64,000 bases of DNA from Gambelia wislizenii (lineage: Eukaryota; Chordata; Lepidosauria; Squamata; Crotaphytidae). Made by a program: the position numbers and the translations under genes. Under the pieces are notes generated by a model. It ran no database searches. It had not been told where the DNA came from and saw only the letters and a list, made by a program, of their open reading frames with translations. Below are positions 56,701 to 64,000 of the stretch, one piece after another; position 1 is the stretch's first letter, and each line of letters starts with the position of its first letter. The stretch is from positions 73,666,001 through 73,730,000 of the forward strand of contig JAUMIR010000003.1 in assembly GCA_030847615.1 (NCBI GenBank), read 5' to 3'.

Positions 56701-59700
56701 CAGAAGCAGGATGAAAGCTCCTGGCCCCACAAAGCATCAGCCTCAGCTTCCTGGGAACCACAGAACTCAAGCAGTGAAGTCCAAATCCCTCCTCTTTGGT
56801 ACTGAGACAGCACAATCAGACAAATGGTCCAGGAAATCACATCATCTCCTACCATTAGCAAAAGTTTTAATTAAACTAGTGGTTTCTGCAGATCGATGAG
56901 ACTGAGAGTTCACATCCCCACAAGTTCTTATTGATCCTGCTCCCCACTTTCTTACCCTGAAAGGAATTCTGGCTCATTCAGCATTTCCTCTGCACTTTCC
57001 CCAAGCAACAGCAACAGCTGGAACAACGCAAGACTTTGACAAGAACACCCCTAGGCCCAGCTGCCATGCAGCCGAAGGTTCTAGTGTTCTGGCTTCTGAA
57101 GAGGGGAAGTTGCTTACCTGGACATTCAGCTACTGGACAGGGGCCAATCAACAAATCTTGTAGCCCCAGAGCTCATCCTGACATCCTAGCATGGCATGTC
57201 CCACCCACAACACATATAAAATAACACTACTCCAAATATTCTTTCTAGGCTCCCCATAGACATAGAAGTCATGCAGCCTTCCCCAACCCTGATGTCTTCC
57301 AGATCTTTTGGATTGCAACTCCTATCAACTACAAAAAGGCAGTTGCACCTTGTCAGAGAAGGGGTGGAGAGCCAAGTCTATGCTGGACAGAAGTTCATGA
57401 CACAAAGCCTTTGTTATTCTTTCTTTTACTTCAATTAACCAAAATTGGTGAAACAGGAAAAAAGGAAGAAGGGAATCCCTGATAATCAATTAACTGCTGT
57501 AAAACAAGTTTGTCAGATAAGCTGTAGAAAAAGGCTTTAGGAGACAGGTCCTTCAGAGTTCTCAGAACACCCACTTTCACATGAGAGCCACTGTGTGCAG
57601 TGGCGAGAATGTTGGGACTAGGACTCGAGGAATCCAGGTTTGAATCAATAGTGAGCTGTGAGACTCACTGACTGACCACAGTTCGTCACTCTGTTTCAGC
57701 TTAATCTCCTCACAGGGCTGGTTTGATGAGGAAGTAAGGACAAGGGAAGCCATGTCTGCCACTCTGAGCTCATCAAAGGAAAGACACGATATAAATGTCC
57801 CAGGCAGGATTAAAAATCAACTAGAGCGGAAGTTCCTGAGGCAGCAATTAATGTCAAATTCTAATTTGCATAACATTCTGGGTGTAGTAATTTTCTTTGA
57901 CTGATAGTCTGTCCCAAGAAGAAACTTCCTTTTTGTCCAAATCACAATGCTTAAAAGAAGCCATGGATTCAATGTGTTAAATGATAATATATGTAAGGTT
58001 AAAGTTTATTTTTTAAAAAAACCCATAGAAGTCTCTTATGAATTCAAGCTGATGTCCACAAAGGCAAGTTGAGAGAATCAGGTGTGAGTGTGAGTGTGTG
58101 TGTGTGTGTGTGTCTTCAAGTTGGCCTGTCAACTTATGGTGACCCCATGAATTTCATAGGGTTTTCTTAGGCAAGGAATACTCAGAGGTGGTTTTGCTAG
58201 TTCCTTCTAGTATGCTCGCAGAAAAAGTGAAATGAAAAATAATTATCAGTCTAACCTTTGAAATGCAAATAATTTATTTGAGGTGATTATCAACTGCAAA
58301 CAACTCATGGTCTACGTTCAATTTGTAACAACTGTGTTATTTACTCTTAACAGGAAACTGAAATGTAGAGCCTCTTTAGCATATTAAATAAAACTCAGCC
58401 TTTCAGAGGCAATCCTTGGGGTGGAGGGAGAAATAATATAACCTATTGAAAATTATCAGTCTTTATCCCTCTAGGTTCCAAATTCCTGTCTGTCACGTTA
58501 CTAACAGAAATGTAAGCAATTAGGAGCTAGCATAGTAATTTAGTACAATCATAGCAATTTGTCTAGCATGGTAATAACAATGAAGATCTAGAAATGTTGA
58601 AAGTTCTTTTTACCTTTTGTTTTCTTTATGAGTCCCTTGTCGTCTCTGATGCTTTCCTATCTCTCTGGTGTTGTGAATAAAGATAAACTTCCTTCACTTA
58701 AGTACTCTATACTGATGTTATAGTACAAATTAAAACCACCTGCATGTTTGAAATGTGCTACGTTTGCAGGGAGGATTAGGAAACTAGGGTTGGGGAAGGA
58801 TTTCTGTGCAGAGGCGAGGGAAGTAGGTCAAAACCCTTGTGTAGCAACATATACCTTTCCCCCACGGATGGATTCTACATAAGAGCAAATAGCATGCCAT
58901 CCGTGGTGGCTTGTCTCATGCGTCAGTGGGGGTGAGGGTGATGAATCAGCTCTGGATTTTAATCTGAACTTCAAAGGAACTCTCTAAGGTGCCAACACTA
59001 TTTGGAGATATGGTTCAGGACCCTGGACAGTTTCTTTAAAGTTCAGAATAAAACCTGTTACAGAGTCACTACCCTACTGACATGGAAGCCACCAGCTGTT
59101 ACTGCATGGGATAAAATTCTTGGTGGCAGCTGTTGAATGTCTGAGGCATAGACCAGAGATGTAAGGTTTTATCAGAATGGCTAAGACCTTGAGCAAAGAC
59201 GGTGGGCAAACTAAACCTCAGGATAGTGCTTGTGTGATATATAATTTATTCTGTGCATCTTGTTAAGAGCAAGCCCTGTACAGAAGAGATGCTGAAGAGC
59301 ACTCTTGCCTTGTACTGAAATCAGTTAAATGAAGGGAGAAATTCCTGTAAAAGGGCAGAATTTCCCACATTTTGTTCTTGGATTTCTAGATGCCAGTGCT
59401 CATTTGAACTCAACATTCCATCAACTGAAAAGAGAGCCAGCACATTACTTCCAACAGAACAGTATTATGACCATGCTACCTAGAAGCACCAACCTTGTGT
59501 TAAGACATCCCCTTTCTCTTCCTCCTCCTTCCTAAAAGGGCTGTAGACTTTGCTGGTAAAGAATGCCAAGTGAAGTCAGCCCAGGTGGCTGCTTCCCACT
59601 CCAGTTATCAAGGCTCCCTTTTCAACTGATGGTGTTCTGCCACCTTTTCTGAAAAGCTTAATCAAGCATATTGGTACTCTATTGGTATTTTTACATTACA

Positions 59701-62700
59701 TAATTCAGAACTCTGCCTAATTTTTTAATAAAGACTGGGAAGAATGGTTGGAGATCAAAGGCTTTGTCCCCTTCCCATTAATTTTCACAAGGAATTAGAT
59801 TCTATTTTAATCATATATGCACAAACTAATCTCTCATAGTTGGAGGAGCAGGGCCACATTCTGTCCCCCTCCATTCATGCTCTTGCTTTAACCCTGCCTC
59901 CAACCCCTCTCACCATGTGGAGCATGGGGTTCTGAATAGGAAATTCTACTCCTGAATTGGGGCCTGCACATCCATATTCCACATGATCTGGACACCTCAC
60001 CTGGCAGGTGTCCATATCACATAAGACTGAATTCAGACCTACATGCAGGTGTCCTATTCAGGGCAAAGTTAAAACAGGAGAATGACATGGGGGACAGCCA
60101 AGAGACTGCTGTGCCAGCAACATATAACTTCCCTACATGCACCATACAGTTGTCTAGGGCTACAATAGAACCCACAGCATATAATCTACATTGGGGACTG
60201 TATGCTTAGAATACATTTTGTTCTGGTTAAAGGCTGTGCAGTACTTTCTAACCCTGGGGATACAATGCGGCACTTTCCTTTGAGGATGGATTCCCCTCTA
60301 GTCTGCATTAATTTCTCTTACTTTTTAAAGTCCATTTTAATTTTTATAGCTCTTCTCCATTTTAGAGCTGCCAGAGACAGAAACAAGTTATACCATGTAT
60401 CGTCTATCAAGCCTATGCACACAGATTTTCTGTGGTGAGACACCTTTTTTTTTTTTAGATAACACTATTTACAGCCCCTCCTCAAAGGAATAATGGCTGA
60501 ACAGCCTCTTAAAGCAATGCTGGGGTTGATTCTTAGCTAAATACTTAATTAAGCATTGCATATTTTGCAGGGTAGATAGAGATTTTTTTTTCTTATAACA
60601 TATGCACTAGTTGCTTCAAAAGCTAGCCATTTAGAATGCTTTGTTAAAGCTCAACTACTATGGAGATGTACATAATGGAAGCCAGCTGGTTCCCACTACT
60701 TTTGCATCAAGCACACCTTGGTCCATTGGGTTTCTGCTCTCTCATCTAATGTAAGATACAATCCTAAACACACTTATTAGGAAGTACAGTAAAGTCCACT
60801 GAACTTGGTGGAGGTTCTAAGTAAATATGTAAAGTAGAGGCTGGCAAACTGTGGTCCTTCAGATAGTGGTGGACTGGCATTCCCATGATTCCTTGCGCTG
60901 ACTCAACCTGACAGGTATTGAAGTCCAACATCTAGAGGGCCACAAATTTCTCACCCCTGTTGTAAAGGACTGCACTGCACAATATGTTCTTATAAATATA
61001 GATCTCCACTCTGAGCTGTTCACAGTCTGCACAACCAGATCAGAAGGCATTGCTGGTCTTAGCACAACTCGTGTCAGCACTTCCTCACCCACCTTTCAAA
61101 CTGTCTATCCCGAGAGTCAGTTTTCCAGTGCCACAGATTTGTAATTGCTACAAGTAGCAGAATGCAGATTCCAATTAACAGGCCTAGCAGGCCCAGCCGC
61201 TGACGAAGGCAAAGGCTCACCGAGGGTAATGTGAAGTGCCAAGATGCTGGACACAGACAGGAAAAACTGATCCTGTAAAAGAGAGAGGAACAGGGGAACA
61301 GATGAACAATCTAAGTATGGCAAGAACTTCATCAGTCTGCTCCATCTAGTGTCCAATACAGTGACCATAAGAATGTCAAGTACTTATGGTCTCAATATCC
61401 ACAGAGAAATTAAAACAGCTAAAACGTTGGAACAGGAGGAACCTTTATTTCTAAGAAGGCTGGAAATCATCACACATCTTCAGGATATAACAAGGAACAG
61501 CTAGCTCTATGGATCTCCAAAAATACTGAATACTGCAGTCTTAAGGAAATGGTCTTGTCTCATTAGCTACTTTGCATCTAAACAGGCCAAACTAGGTCAG
61601 AATGCAATGGCTTCCAGTTAGTCATAAAGAATTTAATCATTTACTCAGAAGCCCATCCCACTGTGTTTAATGGGGCTTCTTCCAAGTCAGTGATGCGTAG
61701 AACTGCAGGCATAACAAGTATGTAATTCCATGATGGCACAAGAGGAGTGTATGGCACATTCCCCTCTCCCCACCCCACCCCATTTCCTTGTCCTGCAGGT
61801 GAACAGGGGAGGGGTGATTTTTTTTCCATGCATGACTAACAAAGAGGAGAAAGAAATTATCAGAAATACTTCACAGCACCTAACAGCCACGTTGCAGATT
61901 CTCAGGGAAATAATCTAGGTGCCCTTCTGCTGTGTTTGATTAGCACTGCACTTGATCTTTGAACTTTCCAACACTGGCTGCTAGTCAAGTTGTGCTGTGC
62001 CAGGGAGGTTTCTGAGAATTAAATGCTGCAGAGGTTCAGGGGAGAGGCGCAGGACTGAACTACTGTGGTGAAAGGTTGGTGGTAGAAGCATAAAGACGGT
62101 CTCTTCCAGCCTCTTAATTGTCATGATGCATTCCCCATCCTTCTATGTGGCTATACCAAAACTTAGCAAGGTACTTTTTTTTTTTGGACTACAGCTCCCA
62201 GAACCCCTCAGCCAGAACTGGCACAGGTAACTTTTTGAAGCACTGGGCAGTGCACAAAAAAAAGAAGAGGTGGGCTTGTCTATGGGGGGGGGGACTGGAT
62301 TGCTCCACAGTAATATCAAGTCCCAGCAGCTGTGACCTGTCTTAATGGTTTTACAGCACCCATAAACTTTGCAAGCCTGTAGCTGGGACAGCAGCTGCAA
62401 GTGAATTACTTATGTTTTTAAATCTACCGCTGCTGAACTTTAAAAAAAACCTATTTCTATGGTGTGCACAAGTGATATTTTACCTTTCTGAAAAAGGAGA
62501 GAGAAAGATAACACAAGTCCCTGTTTTATCGCCTTAGCACTCACTCACTGAGACGAAAATCCAACATGGCAGCAGCAGGCACTTGCCATATAGCCCACTC
62601 CCGCCGCCCCTTGCACTTGTCTGGCCAATCAGGTTTGTGCTTCCTCTTGTATGGGAAAGCGATTCATGTCGAACGACTTGTCTTAATGAGCGAGAATGCA

Positions 62701-63756
62701 ACGCGCACACCACACTGGGCTTTTTTTAAAAGTTGGGAAAAGACATGAATGCTTTTGTCACTGTAGTTTTTAAAATAAATATTTTATTATTATTTTTTTA
62801 TTGTTGTATTAGTTTGTATTATTATTTTTATTAATCTTTTATTACTTTTTTTCTTTTCCAAATATGTATAATTGTAATGTGTAAATAGAATGTTCATTGG
62901 AAAAGAAAAAAGAGTGATTATAGTGTGTTTAGATTAAGAGGGAAAGTGTATTAGTATTAGGATAGATAGTTTCATTTTTGTATTAGTATGAAAAGAGGAA
63001 AACATTTTATTGTTACGGCCTTTGGCGGTGGGGTGTATTTTTCAATACAATGGTCTTATTCCAATAAAAAAAATTCCTAATGTCCCCCCCAAAAATTCCT
63101 AATCTCCTCCTTCAGGACCAGTTTAAGGAATTTGGGGGGCCCCTGCAATGCTTTATTTTGGAGGCCCCAAATGTTTATCTCAGGTCAATGTAACCTAACT
63201 CAACTTAAGCTATTCACAGTAAGGTCATTCAGATTATTACTAATAATGTTTTTGTAAGAGGAGGGTTACTACAGGGGCCCCACAGCAATGGGGGCCCCTG
63301 CAATGCTTTATTTTGGGGGGGGGGGCATATGTTTATCTCAGGTCAGTGAAACCTAACTCAACCTAAGCTATTCCCACTACAGGATATTCAGATTATTACC
63401 AATAATGTTTTTGCAAGAGGAAGGTTACTACTGGGGCCCCCACAATGCTTTACTTTGGGCGGCCCATATGTTTATCTCAGGTCAACCTAACCTAACTCAA
63501 CCTAAGCTATTCATGGTACAGGATATTCAGATTATTACTAATAATGTTTTGGCAGGAGGAGGGTTACTACTGGGGCCCCCACAATGATGAGCCCCCCTGG
63601 GGATGCTGATGCTGCCGGTGCCTTAAACCGGCTCTGCCCTCCTTCACCATCCCATGAGACAACGCGCAGGATCCCATTAAGACAGCTCGTTTTCCCTACG
63701 AATTCCGTGAGAGGTATTTTCACCGTGTGGACAACCCCCGCCTCTCACCTGGCCAT
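47768..63756 (-). CDS. ENTPD7: ENTPD7, ectonucleoside triphosphate diphosphohydrolase 7
   Basis: Endo-lysosomal membrane nucleotidase of the GDA1/CD39 family (LALP1), which hydrolyses nucleoside triphosphates. Coding exons in transcript order: 63756-63749, 61272-61093, 55252-55047, 54750-54600, 53946-53843, 53496-53440, 52742-52594, 52513-52347, 50693-50369, 50235-50150, 49491-49330, 47996-47768. All phases agree; 607 aa against 604 in human. The first exon codes only MA plus two bases of Arg. An N-terminal membrane helix lies at about residues 30-48. The apyrase regions are VVVDCGSSGSRVFVYFW (about 85-101), YILCTAGMRLLP, EVISGKQEGVYAWIGINFVLG, GILDMGGASLQIAYE and YGFSEFYY. A C-terminal helix (about 552-575) is followed by the LRLRRIH tail. 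One visible change is W at the LLPD-W exon junction, where human has R. It converges on the ATP6V0E2-like gene. Confidence 0.97.
48610..48815 (+). mobile_element. CR1 LINE reverse-transcriptase fragment
   Basis: The plus-strand frame reads LAIMFEKSWRTGEVPKD, then IVTLFKKGNKEDPGNYRSVS, the start of the CR1 reverse-transcriptase domain, then is lost. The fragment is internal, without the 3' end. It lies in the last intron of ENTPD7 on the opposite strand. Confidence 0.85.
49615..49730. repeat. Short palindromic hAT-like MITE
   Basis: Words gttggactccaaatcccatc and agccagcattgctaaaggtc mark a repeat common in squamates. Related fragments are at about 40735-40850, 46205-46310, 51400-51460, 51635-51735, 57270-57330 and 60838-60960. 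They lack coding capacity. Confidence 0.45.
50013..50045. repeat. (GGT)n/(GT)n microsatellite
   Basis: A run of GGT units passes into GTGTGTGTGT in an ENTPD7 intron. It produces false frames on both strands. Confidence 0.95.
55255..61090. other. ENTPD7 intron 2, mostly unassigned
   Basis: A 5.8-kb intron with no conserved coding frame. It holds a SINE at about 57590-57810 (head aggactcgaggaatccagg, end aagacacgatataaatgt), a (GT)n followed by a SINE tail at 58095-58210, and the repeat 58880-59090 that pairs with 7660-7850. Confidence 0.6.
57590..57810 (+). mobile_element. tRNA-derived SINE
   Basis: A tRNA-like head (gggactaggactcgaggaat, caggtttgaatc), a gtcactctgtttcagctta core, cctcacagggctgg and an end acgatataaatgt. 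This is a second SINE type, ending in gatataaatg rather than the Bov-B-like tail. Confidence 0.6.
62768..63071 (+). repeat. Dispersed repeat family A, second copy
   Basis: Follows 29590-29900 closely over its whole length, including tccaaatatgtataattgta, gagtgattatagtgtgttta and tgttacggcctttggcggt, and ends at the same aaaaaaa-type point. Confidence 0.75.
63113..63636 (+). mobile_element. hAT-like MITE with tripled core
   Basis: The ends caggaccagtttaagg and ccttaaaccggctctg match the copy at 43517-43742. The flanks tcctcctt (63105-63112) and ccctcctt (63637-63644) form an 8-bp target duplication with one change. The core from tgcaatgctttattttgg to ggttactac...ggggcccc, about 150 bases, is present three times in tandem, against once in the other copy. 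Confidence 0.85.
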
Positions 63757-64000
63757 GTGCTCCGCGGAGCACTCGATCCCACGCTCAGCTTAGCTTCCCC
63801 TGCGGTCTCCGCGAGGAGGTGGCATCTCTCTCTGTCTCCGCCAACCAAAGGAGGCCCTGAAGAAGCAAAACGGGGGAGAGAAAAGAGACCCCACACAGGC
63901 AGGGCCGGTTTCCCCCCTTCCCCCAGAGACTGCCCCCAATAAATGAACCCCGAGATAATTCAACTGCACCCCCGAATAAGTGGGTCAGGCGCCGACAGGA
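63640..64000 (-). promoter_or_regulatory. ENTPD7: ENTPD7 promoter and 5' UTR region
   Basis: CpG-containing, moderately GC-rich sequence surrounds the first exon (minus strand, ATG at 63756-63754, donor ATGGCCAG/gtgagagg). The transcript start should lie between 63757 and about 63950, and may be just inside the window. No TATA box is evident. Confidence 0.55.

Larger units (their letters stand above)
62525..63738 (+). repeat. Family B repeat split by two later insertions
   Basis: Modules of the family seen at 5195-5545 appear as 62525-62760 (gacgaaaatccaacatgg, ggccaatcaggtttgtgctt) and 63640-63738 (ctccttcaccatccc, ggatcccattaagaca, gacaaccccc). Family A (62768-63071) and an hAT MITE (63113-63636) lie between. 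The outer repeat ends about 10 bases from the ENTPD7 exon 1 splice donor. Confidence 0.6.

Overview
The window is nuclear DNA of a vertebrate, most likely a squamate reptile and probably a lizard. The genes are intron-rich, with GT-AG introns and isolated CpG-rich promoters. They are embedded in a squamate-type repeat mix: CR1 and L2-like LINE ends, Bov-B LINE ends, tRNA-derived SINEs with a Bov-B-like tail, a DIRS (tyrosine recombinase) retroelement, and many pogo/Tigger-like and hAT-like MITEs. The species cannot be fixed from sequence alone. Nothing bacterial, CRISPR-like or phage-like is present.

Four protein-coding genes can be assembled exon by exon, and all four give an uninterrupted frame across splice junctions. 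CUTC (minus strand, CDS 9428-25054, 8 coding exons, 251 aa) and COX15 (plus strand, CDS 29068-40413, 9 exons, 411 aa) lie head to head across one CpG-rich promoter near 28.6-29.15 kb. ATP6V0E2-like (plus strand, CDS 43134-45234, 3 coding exons, 81 aa) follows. ENTPD7 (minus strand, CDS 47768-63756, 12 coding exons, 607 aa) converges on it, and its first exon carries only 8 coding bases. Apart from the ATP6V0E2 gene, the order and orientation match human 10q24 (ENTPD7-COX15-CUTC). The intact, intron-bearing ATP6V0E2 gene between COX15 and ENTPD7 is not what I know from human, where ATP6V0E2 is on chromosome 7.

Layout: 1-9.1 kb is intergenic, repeat-rich DNA with one striking long inverted repeat (1854-2716). 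9.1-29.0 kb is CUTC; its last intron holds a 5.5-kb DIRS element (9893-15431) and a 1.1-kb Tigger-like element. Another CUTC intron holds an hAT-like element whose GC-rich tandem array is split by a solo LTR. 29.1-41.1 kb is COX15; its large first intron is full of MITEs, and its second intron carries an 807-bp insertion with a 12-bp target-site duplication that contains a copy of part of CUTC exon 2. 42.9-46.1 kb is ATP6V0E2-like. 46.9-64 kb is ENTPD7, with a nested stack of three repeat families next to its first exon.

Functionally, COX15 (haem A synthase) and CUTC (copper-binding) are a plausible co-expressed pair from a shared promoter that carries several ETS/GABP-type CTTCCGG motifs. 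ATP6V0E2 (proton pump subunit) and ENTPD7 (endo-lysosomal nucleotidase) both act in endomembranes, but nothing in the sequence links them. The best candidate for something undescribed is the transposed cassette in COX15 intron 2 that captured a piece of the neighbouring CUTC gene. After it come the two independent LINE insertions in one MITE family, and the long inverted repeat.
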